Shown piece by piece: positions 54,145 to 64,000 of a stretch of DNA of 64,000 nucleotides. The stretch is taken from contig QBVH01000006.1 of assembly GCA_003284445.1 (NCBI GenBank), positions 1 through 64,000 on the forward strand. Reading direction: 5' to 3'. This stretch comes from Prochlorococcus sp. AG-311-D23. GTDB lineage: Bacteria; Cyanobacteriota; Cyanobacteriia; PCC-6307; Cyanobiaceae. Under the pieces are notes generated by a model. The model saw nothing but the letters and a program-made list of their open reading frames with translations. It was not told the origin of the DNA and ran no database searches. Position numbers and translations under genes: made by a program. Position 1 is the first letter of the stretch. Each line of letters begins with the position of its first letter.

Positions 54145-54933
54145 TTAATTCTCATCTTTAGTTGACCCATCTACAGATTCATTTAGTTCTTGATTAGAGG
54201 CACCCTGATCAGAAATCTCTTCATTCACAGCTTTCGGACCTGGACCCATAGAAACTTTAACCAAGGCATGCCTTAAAACACGACCATTAAGGTGATAACC
54301 CCGTTGTAGTTCTTCAATCACAATATCTTCAGCCTTTTCATCGCTAGGCTCTCTCAAAACTGCCTCATGCAAAGACGGATCAAAAGCCTGATCAACTACT
54401 CGCATTGGAGCAACACCAAGATTCTTAAGAACTTCAACTAATTGTTTATAAAGTCCTTGGTAACTTCGGTGTAATGCTTGAGCCTCTTCACCCTCAGGAT
54501 TCAACTGCTGCCTTGCTCTTTCAAAATTATCAACAATAGGAAGTACTTCGCTAAGAGTTGTGCAAGTAAGTTGAATTTTTAGATCATCTTGATCACGCGT
54601 CTGTCGCTTTCGGAAATTATCAAAGTCAGCAGCTATTCTCATATATTGGCTATTTAAGTTTTCATGCTCTTTTTCTAATTGCTGTAATCTTGCTTCCGTA
54701 TCTGCACCTTTAATATTTGACTCAGAACTAGTTGAAGGTTGTTCCTTTTCTGTATCTATTGAATCATTCTTCAATTGAGGATGTACTTCGGGACTATCAG
54801 AAAGCTCATCTTGATTAAGTGATTCATCACTAGTATGAGAATTTACAGAATTTTCACTGGGATTATTTTGTGATGAATCATCTTGTGATAATTCATGTTC
54901 GGATGAGGAAACGTCTGAATTCATATAATTCAA
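54145..54933 (-). CDS. grpE: Nucleotide exchange factor GrpE
   Basis: Exchange factor for DnaK, 262 aa. The first 80 residues are serine-rich, acidic and disordered, a typical cyanobacterial extension. The coiled coil ([25 protein letters not shown]) and the C-terminal beta domain ([22 protein letters not shown]) carry the family signature. First gene of the grpE-dnaJ operon. Confidence 0.95.
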   Translation of the reverse strand: MNYMNSDVSSSEHELSQDDSSQNNPSENSVNSHTSDESLNQDELSDSPEVHPQLKNDSIDTEKEQPSTSSESNIKGADTEARLQQLEKEHENLNSQYMRIAADFDNFRKRQTRDQDDLKIQLTCTTLSEVLPIVDNFERARQQLNPEGEEAQALHRSYQGLYKQLVEVLKNLGVAPMRVVDQAFDPSLHEAVLREPSDEKAEDIVIEELQRGYHLNGRVLRHALVKVSMGPGPKAVNEEISDQGASNQELNESVDGSTKDEN

Positions 54934-55018
54934 TCAGCTACATAACCATGTTGGTAGCAAAGGGTTTTTTGTACAAGCTACGGAAGCCCACACCTATTGA
55001 ATAGAAAAGAAAATCATT

Positions 55019-55504
55019 TTACGAATCAACTTCAAACTCAAGAGCGACACCATTATTACAATATCTTTTACCAGTTGGCCTTGGACCATCATTAAAAACA
55101 TGCCCTTGATGACCACCACATCTTCGACAATGATATTCAGTTCTAGGGACAATTAATTTAAAATCTGTTTTTGTCTCTATGGCATCCGGCAAATGATCGA
55201 AAAAACTTGGCCAGCCTGTTCCACTATCAAACTTTGTTTTTGAAGAAAATAAATCAAGCCCGCATCCTGCACATTTAAAAATTCCATTCCTTTTTTCATC
55301 ATTTAAAGGACTTGAAAAGGATCTCTCTGTTCCCTCCTTTCGTAAAACGTAAAAAGCGTCTTTGGGTAAACGATTTTCCCAGTCTGCATCTGTTAGAGTT
55401 TTATAATTTTCCACAGGTTTAGAGGCGGCAAAAGAGCTTTTTGGTTTAATAGTAAAACCCAAAAGAGTATTCAAGAATCCAATCATAAAAAATCTACGCT
55501 TCAA
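55019..55504 (-). CDS. msrB: Peptide-methionine (R)-S-oxide reductase, exported form
   Basis: Repairs oxidised methionine. 161 aa with a signal sequence (about 1-27). Zinc pairs C78-x2-C81 and C126-x2-C129 and the catalytic C149 in RYCNNG. It is likely membrane or lumen located. Divergent from dus with 17 bp between start codons if TTG is used. Confidence 0.92.
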   Translation of the reverse strand: MKRRFFMIGFLNTLLGFTIKPKSSFAASKPVENYKTLTDADWENRLPKDAFYVLRKEGTERSFSSPLNDEKRNGIFKCAGCGLDLFSSKTKFDSGTGWPSFFDHLPDAIETKTDFKLIVPRTEYHCRRCGGHQGHVFNDGPRPTGKRYCNNGVALEFEVDS

Positions 55505-55521
55505 AGAAATTTCTCAACTCG

Positions 55522-56580
55522 TTGAATCTTAATAAAAATTTCTTCCAAAAAGTTGAAAAATTAATTCAAAAAATGATTCCCAACTCTCTAAAAACGAATG
55601 AAATAGCTAACTACACGTTAAGTGTTGCTCCAATGATGGATTGCACAGATAGACATTTTCGTATCCTCATGCGCCAAGTCACAAAAAAATCTCTTCTGTA
55701 CACAGAAATGATTGTTGCCCAAGCGCTCCATTACAGCAAAAATAGGAATAAATTATTAGATTTTGATGAGATTGAGAATCCTATTTCCATACAACTGGGG
55801 GGGGATAATCCAAATCTTTTAGCTGAAGCAGCTCAAATGGCTGAAGATTGGGGATATGACGAAATTAATTTAAACATTGGATGCCCAAGTCCGAGAGTCA
55901 AATCTGGCAACTTTGGAGCTTGTCTAATGGGAAAACCAAAGGTAGTGGCCAATTGCATTGAAAAAATGAAGAAATCATGCAATATACCAATAACCGTCAA
56001 ACACAGACTTGGTATTGATAATCACGATAGTGATGATTATCTTATGGAATTTGTTGATACTTGTTCACTTGCAGGAGCAGACAGATTCATAATTCATGCA
56101 AGAAAAGCTTGGCTTAATGGATTAAATCCAAAAGAAAATCGTACAATTCCACCTCTTCAATATGAAAGAGTTAAAAAATTAAAAAATAACAGGCCTGAAT
56201 TAATTATTGAGCTGAACGGTGGAATAAATACAATTAATGATTCTATTGAAGCTCTCAAAGTATTTGATGGAGCAATGGTAGGAAGAGCTGCTTACTCTCA
56301 TCCATTTCTTTGGACAAAAATTGATTCATTAATTTTTGGACAAAAAGAAAAATATTTATCAAGATCAAAAATAATTAAAAAGCTAATTCCTTTTGCTCAA
56401 AAGCATTTAGAAAATAATGGACGTCTATGGAACATGTCAAAACACATCATAAATTTAATTGAAAACATACCTAACGCAAAAATATTAAGACAAGAATTAA
56501 GTGAAAAAAGTCAAAATAGCAAAGCTGATATTTCTATTTTAAATAAAATAGCCCAGCGACTTGAAGACGCTGGGCATTAA
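55522..56580 (+). CDS. dusA: tRNA-dihydrouridine synthase
   Basis: FMN enzyme making dihydrouridine in tRNA. 352 aa from a TTG start; an ATG at 55573 would remove 17 residues of unconserved sequence. The flavin-binding VAPMMDCTDRHFR start, GCPSPRVKSGNFGACLM with the catalytic cysteine, and NGGINTI are typical. DusA is the closest class. The 3' end contains a hairpin that terminates the convergent gene (see 56551). Confidence 0.9.
   Translation: MNLNKNFFQKVEKLIQKMIPNSLKTNEIANYTLSVAPMMDCTDRHFRILMRQVTKKSLLYTEMIVAQALHYSKNRNKLLDFDEIENPISIQLGGDNPNLLAEAAQMAEDWGYDEINLNIGCPSPRVKSGNFGACLMGKPKVVANCIEKMKKSCNIPITVKHRLGIDNHDSDDYLMEFVDTCSLAGADRFIIHARKAWLNGLNPKENRTIPPLQYERVKKLKNNRPELIIELNGGINTINDSIEALKVFDGAMVGRAAYSHPFLWTKIDSLIFGQKEKYLSRSKIIKKLIPFAQKHLENNGRLWNMSKHIINLIENIPNAKILRQELSEKSQNSKADISILNKIAQRLEDAGH
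56551..56575 (-). terminator. Terminator for the RRM gene, inside the dus coding end
   Basis: GCCCAGCG (56551-56558) pairs with CGCTGGGC (56568-56575). On the minus strand it is followed by a T-rich stretch and lies 24 bases after the RRM gene stop. It lies in the last codons of the dus gene, so the coding sequence there serves two purposes. Confidence 0.55.
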
Positions 56581-56598
56581 AAACAAAAGTCAAAATCT

Positions 56599-57132
56599 TT
56601 AAGATTCTGCGCCGCCATAATCAGCAGTAGAGTCGGCCCCCCCTTCAGGCGAAGCACCTCTTCTTCTTCTACTACGACCTTGGTCAAAGTCATTTACATC
56701 TTGGGAAGCATTGCCATGACTACGATCTTCCCAGCCTTTAGCTCCAGAAGGTCTATCTTGAGCTGATTGATCAGCTTGACCGCCACCGCCGTAGCCGCCT
56801 TGACCGCCACCGCCGTAACCGCCTTGGCCACCGCCGTAACCGCCTTGGCCACCGCCGCCGTAACCACCGCCGCCTCTTCTGGGAGCACTCCCTCTAGGTT
56901 CAGCTTTGTTGATTCTTAAAGGACGGCCCATGAGCTCAGCACCTTGTAGAGATTCAATTGCTGAAGCTTCAACAGCTTCATCAGCCATCTCAACAAAAGC
57001 AAAACCTCTTTTGCGTCCTGTATCTCGTTCTAAAGGTAAAGAACAATTTGACACCTCCCCAAAGGGAGAAAACAATTCCATGACATCTTCCTGCTCAGCG
57101 CGGAAGGGCAAGTTGCCGACAAAAATACTCAC
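56599..57132 (-). CDS. Glycine-rich RNA-binding protein (RRM, Rbp type)
   Basis: A 177-aa protein: one RRM with RNP2 IFVGNLPF (3-10) and RNP1 RGFAFVEM (42-49), then a glycine-rich region with tandem GGYGGGGQ-type repeats (about 88-115) and a charged tail. Such proteins are cold- and stress-regulated in cyanobacteria. The DNA of the repeat (56775-56880) is unusually GC-rich for this genome and made of short near-identical units that can change number by slippage. Confidence 0.9.
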   Translation of the reverse strand: MSIFVGNLPFRAEQEDVMELFSPFGEVSNCSLPLERDTGRKRGFAFVEMADEAVEASAIESLQGAELMGRPLRINKAEPRGSAPRRGGGGYGGGGQGGYGGGQGGYGGGGQGGYGGGGQADQSAQDRPSGAKGWEDRSHGNASQDVNDFDQGRSRRRRGASPEGGADSTADYGGAES

Positions 57133-57258
57133 TTGAAAATTGACTTAAAATAAAATGTAACTAATGGGCTATGAATAGCCAAAATTAATAACTCTAAAAT
57201 GAGTTATCACTAAACACTTTAATACCGAAAGTCCTAAAATAGACTCAAAAAATTTTTT

Positions 57259-58650
57259 TTAATTAAATAATTTTTCTCGCCAAGAGAAAAGCTGTTCTTT
57301 GACTCTCTCAAATCCAGTTCCACCTTCACTCAAACGAGACTTAACCACGCTTGACGGCAAAAGCTTTTCATAAATGTCTTTCTCAAAAAATTTATGAAAT
57401 TTTTTCCATTTTTCTAGAGGAATATCTTTTAATAAAATACCTTCTTCTAAAGAAACTTTAACAATTCTCCCAACTAATTGATAAGCCTCTCGAAATGGTA
57501 TGTCCTTAGCTACTAAATAATCAGCAACGTCAGTAGCATTTGAAAAGTCTGACGAAACAGCCTGATTAAGTCTTTCTGTTCTAAAAATTAAACCTTCTTC
57601 GAACAATATTGATATTGCAATCAAGGAATTCTTAACTGTTTTAACGCTATCAAATATGGCTTCTTTATCTTCTTGAAAATCTTTGTTATAAGCCAAAGGT
57701 AAACCTTTGATCATAGTGAGCATAGCTTGCAAATGTCCAAAGACCCTCCCTGACTTACCCCTAACAAGCTCTGGGACGTCAGGATTCTTTTTTTGAGGCA
57801 TAAGACTACTTCCAGTAGCACATCGATCAGTTAATTGAATAAATGCAAATTCTTCCGATGCCCACAAAATCACTTCTTCAGACAATCTACTTAAATGAGC
57901 CATAATTAACGAAGAGGCTCCTAAAAATTCTACGACAAAGTCTCTATCACTTACAGCATCTAAACTATTAGAGTAAATATCTTGGAAGTGCAGTTCTGAA
58001 GAAGTAATTTTTCGACTAATAGAAATAGATGTTCCAGCTAAAGCAGCGGCTCCTAGCGGGGAAATATTCACTCGTTTTCTTACGTCTTTTAATCTGTTTC
58101 TATCTCTTTGTGCCATCTCAACATATGCCAATAGGTGATGAGCCAGGGACAAAGGTTGTGCTCTTTGCAAATGCGTATAACCAGGAATAAGCGTATAAAG
58201 ATTTTCTTCTGCTAATAAAAAAAGAGATTTCTGAAGACGCTCCAAATCCATATCAATTTCATCAATACGCTTTCTTAGCCATAATCTGAGATCTGTTCCA
58301 ACTTGATCATTACGACTACGACCGGTATGTAGCTTTTTTCCTACTGCGCCTATCAACTCTATTAATTTTTTTTCTACTGCAAAATGCACATCTTCATCTG
58401 AAATGACAGGCTGAAATAAACCATCAGAAGCCTCTTTCCTAATTTGTTGAAGACCATTTTCTAATTTAATGGCCTCTTCCTTTGTAATAATCCCTTGAAT
58501 TCCAAGCATACGTGCATGGGCAATTGATCCATCCAAATCTTCTTCTAATAAACAAATATCGAACTCGATTGAAGCATTAAATTTTTCTATAAAAGGATTA
58601 AGTCCTTTATCAAATCTCTCGCTCCAAGTTTTGCTCAATGCTTTTTCCAT
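57259..58650 (-). CDS. argH: Argininosuccinate lyase
   Basis: Last step of arginine synthesis. 463 aa, tetrameric fumarase-superfamily enzyme; signature segment [11 protein letters not shown] (280-290) with the catalytic serine loop, and HTGRSRNDQ (108-116). Together with argJ at 12418 the window has two arginine genes and speA uses the product. Confidence 0.96.
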   Translation of the reverse strand: MEKALSKTWSERFDKGLNPFIEKFNASIEFDICLLEEDLDGSIAHARMLGIQGIITKEEAIKLENGLQQIRKEASDGLFQPVISDEDVHFAVEKKLIELIGAVGKKLHTGRSRNDQVGTDLRLWLRKRIDEIDMDLERLQKSLFLLAEENLYTLIPGYTHLQRAQPLSLAHHLLAYVEMAQRDRNRLKDVRKRVNISPLGAAALAGTSISISRKITSSELHFQDIYSNSLDAVSDRDFVVEFLGASSLIMAHLSRLSEEVILWASEEFAFIQLTDRCATGSSLMPQKKNPDVPELVRGKSGRVFGHLQAMLTMIKGLPLAYNKDFQEDKEAIFDSVKTVKNSLIAISILFEEGLIFRTERLNQAVSSDFSNATDVADYLVAKDIPFREAYQLVGRIVKVSLEEGILLKDIPLEKWKKFHKFFEKDIYEKLLPSSVVKSRLSEGGTGFERVKEQLFSWREKLFN

Positions 58651-58698
58651 ATGACTAATATAAATAAAGCAAAAGTCTTAGCAATTGTCAGGCAATTA

Positions 58699-60102
58699 CT
58701 AAGTTAATTCAGGAACAGTTGATTCTTCATTGACTTTTAAAACCACCATTGAGGCATCATCTTCAAGATGATGATCACTAACACCAACAAAACCATCTAA
58801 TCTTTCAAAAAGTTTATTTAATATTTCTTGAGCCCCCAAGCCTTCTTTCGCAAATTTATCTAAAAAAGTTATTAAACGATTTTCATCAAAACGTTCACCT
58901 GATATACCAGGTGCCTCAGTAACTCCATCGGTGTAGTAGAGAAGAACATCACCAGGCTGAAGAAATATCTCCCCACATCCATATTCAGCTTCAGGTTGAA
59001 GACCTATTAATAAACCAGAAGTATCTAATCTATTAATTGATTTTGAATTAGCGCTCCAAAGCAAAGGAGGGTTATGTGCTGCATTAGCAAAACGCAATTT
59101 TCTTGATTGCGCATCAAAGTCCGAATAAAACAAAGTTACAAACCTATGTGATTGAGTCAAATCTTCAAGCGCTAATTGATTCAAATCATGCAAAATAGCG
59201 TCAGGGGGTAGTCCCGTTAAAACTTCCGCTCTAAGCATTCCTCGTAACATAGTCATCAACAATCCAGCAGGAACACCTTTACCCATAACATCACCAATCA
59301 CAAAAGCCCAGCGGCCACTAGCTTTTGCTGTTTCATTTAAATCTGAGCGAGTAGGCATAAAATCGTAATAATCACCACCTACTTGAAAAGCTGGCCTACA
59401 ACAAGCAGCCAATTCAACCCCTTCAATTACTGGACATTGATCTGGTAGTAATTGTGATTGAATTTCAGCGCCAATACTTATTTGTCTATCAACTTTTTCA
59501 TGATCACGAATCACCTGAAAGATAGCATCATTTTCTATAGCTACTCCGGTCAGATCAGCAACTATTTGAATATGTTTTCGATGAACATTACTTCCAAAAA
59601 CAATCTCTTTTTTATCAAATGCATATAATCGACCTCGCGGTCTTCCTCGCGAAAATATAGATGTAGCGATCACATTAGAAGATTCAAAATGTCTTTGAAC
59701 TAAACGATCTAACATTTCAATATTCTTTTCCTGCATGCCAAAACCCGTTTTCTTCCCTTCCTCTAAAAGAAATAATGTTCTAAAGAGTTCCTGATCTTCA
59801 TCGATAGGGAACATTTGTAACTGTTCACGCCAAAGACTTCCATTATCTTGAAATGGAATTAACAATGATCCTTTAACGCCAACTAATTCAGTGACAAGAA
59901 GTGGAATAAGTTCAAGAAAAAGCCGTAAATTAGTAAAACTTCGCAAAGCAAAGCTTAAAGAGAGCAACAAATCTTGATTAAAAATTTGCTCTTTAGAAAG
60001 ACTGTGAACCAAATCACTTAAAGACTTGGAAGCAGCACTTGATAAGAGATTAGTAGGATGTTGATTTTGTTGTTCTGAAATTGAAGAATTTTCTTTCACC
60101 AT
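58699..60102 (-). CDS. PP2C/SpoIIE-type serine phosphatase with sensor domain
   Basis: A 467-aa RsbU-like regulator. A GAF-like N-terminal part (about 60-200) is followed by the phosphatase domain (about 215-460) with the metal-binding GGDYYDFM, GDVMGKGVPAGLLMTMLRGML and YTDGVTEAPG motifs. It may dephosphorylate an anti-sigma factor antagonist; no such partner gene is next to it. Confidence 0.88.
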   Translation of the reverse strand: MVKENSSISEQQNQHPTNLLSSAASKSLSDLVHSLSKEQIFNQDLLLSLSFALRSFTNLRLFLELIPLLVTELVGVKGSLLIPFQDNGSLWREQLQMFPIDEDQELFRTLFLLEEGKKTGFGMQEKNIEMLDRLVQRHFESSNVIATSIFSRGRPRGRLYAFDKKEIVFGSNVHRKHIQIVADLTGVAIENDAIFQVIRDHEKVDRQISIGAEIQSQLLPDQCPVIEGVELAACCRPAFQVGGDYYDFMPTRSDLNETAKASGRWAFVIGDVMGKGVPAGLLMTMLRGMLRAEVLTGLPPDAILHDLNQLALEDLTQSHRFVTLFYSDFDAQSRKLRFANAAHNPPLLWSANSKSINRLDTSGLLIGLQPEAEYGCGEIFLQPGDVLLYYTDGVTEAPGISGERFDENRLITFLDKFAKEGLGAQEILNKLFERLDGFVGVSDHHLEDDASMVVLKVNEESTVPELT

Positions 60103-60157
60103 TCTCCGGCAATAAAGAAAGTCAAACCCAGCAACACATACAAAAAATATCTAAAAA

Positions 60158-61453
60158 TCATCTGACAGTTAAAAGTGCCTCAATAAATTCAAAACTATTA
60201 AATGGCCTTAAGTCCCTAATTTTCTCACCAGCCCCGATAAATCTGACAGGAAGTTTTGCCTCTGATGCAACGGCCATAGCAACACCTCCTTTAGAAGATC
60301 CATCAAGTTTTGTAAGTATTACTCCCGTTAATTCTGCTGAATCAGCAAATGCTAGAGCCTGCCTTAGTCCATTTTGACCTTGACTAGAATCAAGCACTAG
60401 TAAAGATTCAACGTTTGCCTTAGGAGCAAGTTTATCAATAATTTTTCTAATTTTTTTCAACTCCTCCATTAAATTATTTTTCGTTTGTAATCTTCCTGCT
60501 GTATCTACCAATAGTAAATCTATATTTTTTGATTTACTTGCACCAATAGCATCAAATACTATCGATGCTGGATCGGCATTCTTAGATTCATTTGCAATAA
60601 CTTCAACCCCTGTTCTGTCTCCCCATACTTTTACTTGTTGAACAGCTGCAGCTCTAAACGTATCTGCAGCAGCAATCATTGCTGAAAAACCACTTCTTTT
60701 TGCAACACTAGCCAATTTACCAAGCGTCGTCGTTTTTCCAACTCCGTTAACACCTACTAGCATCCAAATATTTAAACAACCTTTTTCTGGAGAAAGTAAA
60801 TCAGTACCACTATCTTTTATTGGCTTTTCTAAAACATTGACTAGTTGTTCTTTTAAAAAACGCAAACCCTCAGAAGCTTCAACAACTTCTTCGTTTAACT
60901 TAGTTCTTAGAGATTCTAAAATTTGATCAGTAGCAGAAACTCCGGCATCTGCTCTAAGTAGAAGAGTTTCTAAATCATCAAGAACTTCAGGAGTAAGTGG
61001 ATCGTCGCCTAACTTTTCTAATAAATCAGTAACAAAGCCTTTACGAGTTTTTTCTAATCCTTGCTTTAGCCTGCTGAGCCAATCAATTTCATCTAATGAA
61101 AATTGATCAATTTTTTTTCCTTGAGCAGCTAAAACTTCTGCTGACCATGTGAAAGTATCATCAAAATCTCCTAGTTGAGGCTGATCTTCTTCTTGTGTCT
61201 CTTGACTAACTTGAAGTGTATTTTTAACTGTAATATTTGAATTAAAATTCTCATTTATATTTGCTTTGCTATTTAATATTTCTTTTTCTTCAATTTCTTT
61301 TTGACATAACTCTTTTTCTTCTTTTTGCTTTTCTTTGAGTTGCAAATAAACTTGTTTTGCCCATTCTAAGGAATCATCAGTCTCAGATGAGGAATTCTCA
61401 CTTTGATTCCTATTAGAAGAATTCTTTTCGTTCTGAGAAAAATCGTCTTTCAT
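60158..61453 (-). CDS. ftsY: Signal recognition particle receptor FtsY
   Basis: GTPase that docks SRP and ribosomes to the membrane. 431 aa: a long acidic, glutamate-rich N-terminal region (to about 115), the helical N domain, then the G domain with P-loop GVNGVGKT (234-241) and DTAGR (317-321). It is downstream of nusB with a 4-bp overlap. Confidence 0.95.
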   Translation of the reverse strand: MKDDFSQNEKNSSNRNQSENSSSETDDSLEWAKQVYLQLKEKQKEEKELCQKEIEEKEILNSKANINENFNSNITVKNTLQVSQETQEEDQPQLGDFDDTFTWSAEVLAAQGKKIDQFSLDEIDWLSRLKQGLEKTRKGFVTDLLEKLGDDPLTPEVLDDLETLLLRADAGVSATDQILESLRTKLNEEVVEASEGLRFLKEQLVNVLEKPIKDSGTDLLSPEKGCLNIWMLVGVNGVGKTTTLGKLASVAKRSGFSAMIAAADTFRAAAVQQVKVWGDRTGVEVIANESKNADPASIVFDAIGASKSKNIDLLLVDTAGRLQTKNNLMEELKKIRKIIDKLAPKANVESLLVLDSSQGQNGLRQALAFADSAELTGVILTKLDGSSKGGVAMAVASEAKLPVRFIGAGEKIRDLRPFNSFEFIEALLTVR

Positions 61454-62076
61454 TTCAAATTAGGGATTAAAGCAGAATTTTGAAGTTTTCTTAAAACTCC
61501 ATTAATCATTCTTCGTCCTTGCTCATCGCTATAACGATTAGCTAAATCCACAGCCTCATTACAAGTAACAGCCATAGGAGTATTAAAATCAATTAAATCA
61601 ACCCATGCCAATCTCAAAATATCTCTATCAATTCTAGGTAATCTTTTTAAACGCCAACCTTCCATAACGCTATCAAGCTTATGATCAATCTCATCTTGCT
61701 TTTTAATAACTAAATCAACACGCCTCAAAGCTAAATCACGTATTTCCTTTTGATCAACTAATGCCAGTAATCTTGGTAATTCAATACTTTCAGACAGGCA
61801 GTTAAGTATATGCTCTGAGTCAACCAAACAAGTTTTCAAATGATTTCGAGATTTTATTAACAATCCAGCATCTCCTTGAAATTCACTATCCAATAATTCC
61901 TGATTGGCTTTTTCTAATTGCGATGCACATGAATCTAATTGTTCTCGCCAGTGTTGAGTTAAAGATTCAATTGCTTTACTGAGTAAACTTTCAATATTTA
62001 ATTTATTAATATCTTTTTTTTTAATTTGTCCTAATAGTAAAAGAGCTAATTCTCTGGAAATTGATTTTAATTGCAT
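61450..62076 (-). CDS. nusB: Transcription antitermination factor NusB
   Basis: Needed for rRNA antitermination. 208 aa, longer than the 140 aa of E. coli, with an N-terminal helical extension typical of cyanobacteria. The C-terminal core RIDRDILRLAWVDL and AVDLANRYSDEQGRRMINGVL is clear. The stop overlaps the ftsY start by 4 bp. Confidence 0.92.
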   Translation of the reverse strand: MQLKSISRELALLLLGQIKKKDINKLNIESLLSKAIESLTQHWREQLDSCASQLEKANQELLDSEFQGDAGLLIKSRNHLKTCLVDSEHILNCLSESIELPRLLALVDQKEIRDLALRRVDLVIKKQDEIDHKLDSVMEGWRLKRLPRIDRDILRLAWVDLIDFNTPMAVTCNEAVDLANRYSDEQGRRMINGVLRKLQNSALIPNLK

Positions 62077-62093
62077 AACTATTACTAAAACCC

Positions 62094-62873
62094 TTACGAA
62101 GATGATGCTCTTAACTGAGAAAATAAACTAGAAAAAGATGTATTTGTAGTATTACTTCTATCATCAGGATTTACAATTCCAGCGGAAATAATAGTTCGAA
62201 AAGCATCTTCAACAGTGATATCTAAATCTTTAACAGAGCCTTCTGGGACTAATGTATACCAACCAGTTGTAGGGTTTGGTGCAGTAGGTATAAAAACGCT
62301 TAACAAAGGTTGATTTGGTTCTGTTTGTAGAGATGGTCCAACAATACCAGTCACAAAACCAACGCTAAATAAACCTTCTCGGGGGTATTCAACTAACACA
62401 ACTCTGCGAAATCTAGTTGAATTGTCTCTCAAAAAAGTTTCTAGAAGTTGTTTAAGAGTTTTATAAACTGATCCCGCAAGTGGTATTCGAGACAGAGTTC
62501 CTTCTCCAAACTCAAGCAACCATCTCCCTACAAAATTTCTAGCCATAAGACCTATCAACAAAATACCCAGTAATGGGACAGTTAAACCCAAAGCAAGATT
62601 GATAAGGTCTTGCAATAAAGGATTAAGAGTTATGAAGGGATTTAATTGTTTTGGTATTGAAGTTAATATTGCCAGAACAAAGCGGCTGACGATAGTTGAC
62701 AACCAAATAGTTGTGGCTAAAGGGATAACCACCAATAGACCTGCTATTAGGTCATTTTTAAGATCCTGCTGAAGCCTTGAGCCAAGAGTCAGATCTTCCT
62801 TGGGAGAGGACTGCACCAAATAAAGAGAGTCCGAAAAATATATACGTATACAATCTAACCAAATTAAGTGCAA
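62094..62873 (-). CDS. DUF502 membrane protein
   Basis: A 259-aa protein; the likelier start is the GTG at 62816 (residue 20), because the preceding residues are unlike the family. Two membrane segments (about 44-70 and 90-112), then a conserved cytosolic part with EGTLSRIPLAGSVYKTLKQLL and PTAPNPTTGWYTLVPE. Widespread in cyanobacteria, with plant relatives of unclear role. It lies 17 bp upstream of nusB in the same direction. Confidence 0.88.
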   Translation of the reverse strand: MHLIWLDCIRIYFSDSLYLVQSSPKEDLTLGSRLQQDLKNDLIAGLLVVIPLATTIWLSTIVSRFVLAILTSIPKQLNPFITLNPLLQDLINLALGLTVPLLGILLIGLMARNFVGRWLLEFGEGTLSRIPLAGSVYKTLKQLLETFLRDNSTRFRRVVLVEYPREGLFSVGFVTGIVGPSLQTEPNQPLLSVFIPTAPNPTTGWYTLVPEGSVKDLDITVEDAFRTIISAGIVNPDDRSNTTNTSFSSLFSQLRASSS

Positions 62874-63008
62874 AAATTAAATAATTTAGGCTATTAATAG
62901 AAATAAAACATCAAAAAAAGTATTTTGAGCTCTTAATAAAGTCCGAATTGACTGAAAAAACCTTTTAAATAAAGGCAAAAACATTATTCATGAAAAAATA
63001 GCACAACC

Positions 63009-63947
63009 TTGAAAAATTCTATTGATCTAACAACAAGAATTAAAGAAAAAGCTTTTGAAGAAGGCTTTGATGCAGTAGGAATTGCAAAAGTTCCAGGATC
63101 TTCAAGAATCAAACTTAGAACCGCTTCACTGGAAAGATGGTTGCACGCAGGGCACCACGCAAAAATGGAATGGATGAAAAGCCCACGAAGAAAAGATATA
63201 GAAAGCATGCTTCAAGGGGTGAAAAGTGTTCTTGCTGTTGGACTTAATTACTATGTAGATACTGACAGAACATCTAAAGACATATCAATTGCCAAATATG
63301 GATGGGGCAAGGATTATCACAAAATTATTGAAAAAAAATTGAAAAAGATTGGTAAATTTTTGGAGACAGAAAGACCAAACTCTAAATGGAAAATATGTGT
63401 TGATACGAGCGCATTTTTAGATAAGGCATGGGCCGAAGAAGCTGGTATAGGATGGATTGGAAAACACAGCAACATAATTAACTCTGAAATTGGTTCATGG
63501 ATGTTTTTAGGTCATCTTTTATCTACTGAGGTTTTAGAAGCTGATAAACCTTCCAAAGCAATATGCGGCGAATGTGAAAAATGTATTGAAGCTTGTCCAA
63601 CCAAAGCAATAGAGGAACCATTTATTATTAACTCATACAAATGTTTGGCATATCACACCTTAGAAAACAGAGATCAAGAATTACCAGAAGACATTGTTAA
63701 TAAAATCGGCAATTGGATTGCGGGTTGTGATATTTGTCAAGATGTTTGCCCGTGGAACCAAAAAGATATTCCGAGCACAATTGAACCTGACCTTCAGCCA
63801 TCTGAATGGATATTAAATATGACTAAACAAGATCTATTATCGTGGAGTGATTCAAAATGGAAAGAAAAATTAAAAAATTCAGCCTTAAAACGAATTAAGC
63901 CATGGATGTGGCGTAGGAATATAAATTCAGTCTCAAAGAATACTTAA
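63009..63947 (+). CDS. queG: Epoxyqueuosine reductase
   Basis: Last step of queuosine in tRNA, using cobalamin and two 4Fe-4S clusters. 312 aa from a TTG start. Ligands are C186-x2-C189-x2-C192-x3-C196 and, in CDICQDVCPW, C240-x2-C243-x3-C247; D132 is the conserved catalytic aspartate. It needs B12, in agreement with cbiD at 38525. Confidence 0.92.
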   Translation: MKNSIDLTTRIKEKAFEEGFDAVGIAKVPGSSRIKLRTASLERWLHAGHHAKMEWMKSPRRKDIESMLQGVKSVLAVGLNYYVDTDRTSKDISIAKYGWGKDYHKIIEKKLKKIGKFLETERPNSKWKICVDTSAFLDKAWAEEAGIGWIGKHSNIINSEIGSWMFLGHLLSTEVLEADKPSKAICGECEKCIEACPTKAIEEPFIINSYKCLAYHTLENRDQELPEDIVNKIGNWIAGCDICQDVCPWNQKDIPSTIEPDLQPSEWILNMTKQDLLSWSDSKWKEKLKNSALKRIKPWMWRRNINSVSKNT

Positions 63948-64000
63948 AAAAGATAATGAAAACTTCAAGAATGTTTAAATATTTACTTAGTCTAAGTCTA

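Noticed and set aside
56775-56880. Possible CRISPR-like or tandem repeat array
   Set aside because: It is the coding repeat of the glycine-rich tail in the RRM protein, without spacers.

Overview
The window is about 36% GC and gene-dense. It carries a cyanobacterial set of housekeeping genes: flavodiiron proteins Flv1/Flv3, a thylakoid-lumen type cyclophilin, Gap2-type GAPDH, CbiD, biosynthetic SpeA and two small RNAs of the Yfr2 type. Small genome style, low GC and these genes point to Prochlorococcus, probably a low-light lineage. The strain level is inference.

Layout. (1) 1-6415 is an accessory island: a type I restriction-modification system on the minus strand (hsdM, hsdS, start of hsdR), a resolvase-type serine recombinase, three tiny genes and a protein with HUH (rolling-circle Rep-like) motifs. 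(2) 6416-12441 is a compact integrative element of about 6.0 kb. It is bounded by a 15-bp direct repeat whose right copy is codons I-N-A-D-Y at the 3' end of argJ. A tyrosine integrase sits next to that end, and 27-bp direct repeats of a TAATCACAC motif lie inside both ends, as integrase arm sites would. Cargo is a minimal second tyrosine recombinase, a ParB-HTH-DNA methyltransferase fusion, a zinc-ribbon protein and several tiny proteins. The left copy of the repeat is followed by an alternative argJ end (T-T-stop), so integration swapped the last two residues of ArgJ. (3) 12418-29614 is core: argJ, coaE, gatB, thiO, ndk, speA, alaS, flv3-flv1, an FMN reductase, mrdA and two conserved unknowns. 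(4) 29615-36871 is a sparse region of small hypothetical genes, a potassium channel, two Yfr2-type RNAs, free-standing hairpins, and a small decayed gene with an in-frame stop. (5) 36872-63947 is core again: guaA, cbiD, an aminotransferase, HNH, pdxA, efp-accB, cyclophilin, thiL, gap2, murC-murB-ebfC, rsgA, dnaJ-grpE, msrB, dus, an RRM protein, argH, a PP2C phosphatase, ftsY, nusB, DUF502 and queG.

The most interesting part is 4.6-12.4 kb. Two neighbouring islands share a homologous pair of tiny genes (a ribbon-helix-helix-like protein followed by a 51-53 aa protein with a GKL..F..W..VM...LD.L motif). Neither 51-53 aa gene is long enough to be found by ordinary gene calling. Together with the argJ-targeted integrase this suggests a family of small mobile elements stacked at one protein-gene attachment site. 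No tRNA or rRNA gene, CRISPR array or insertion sequence was seen.
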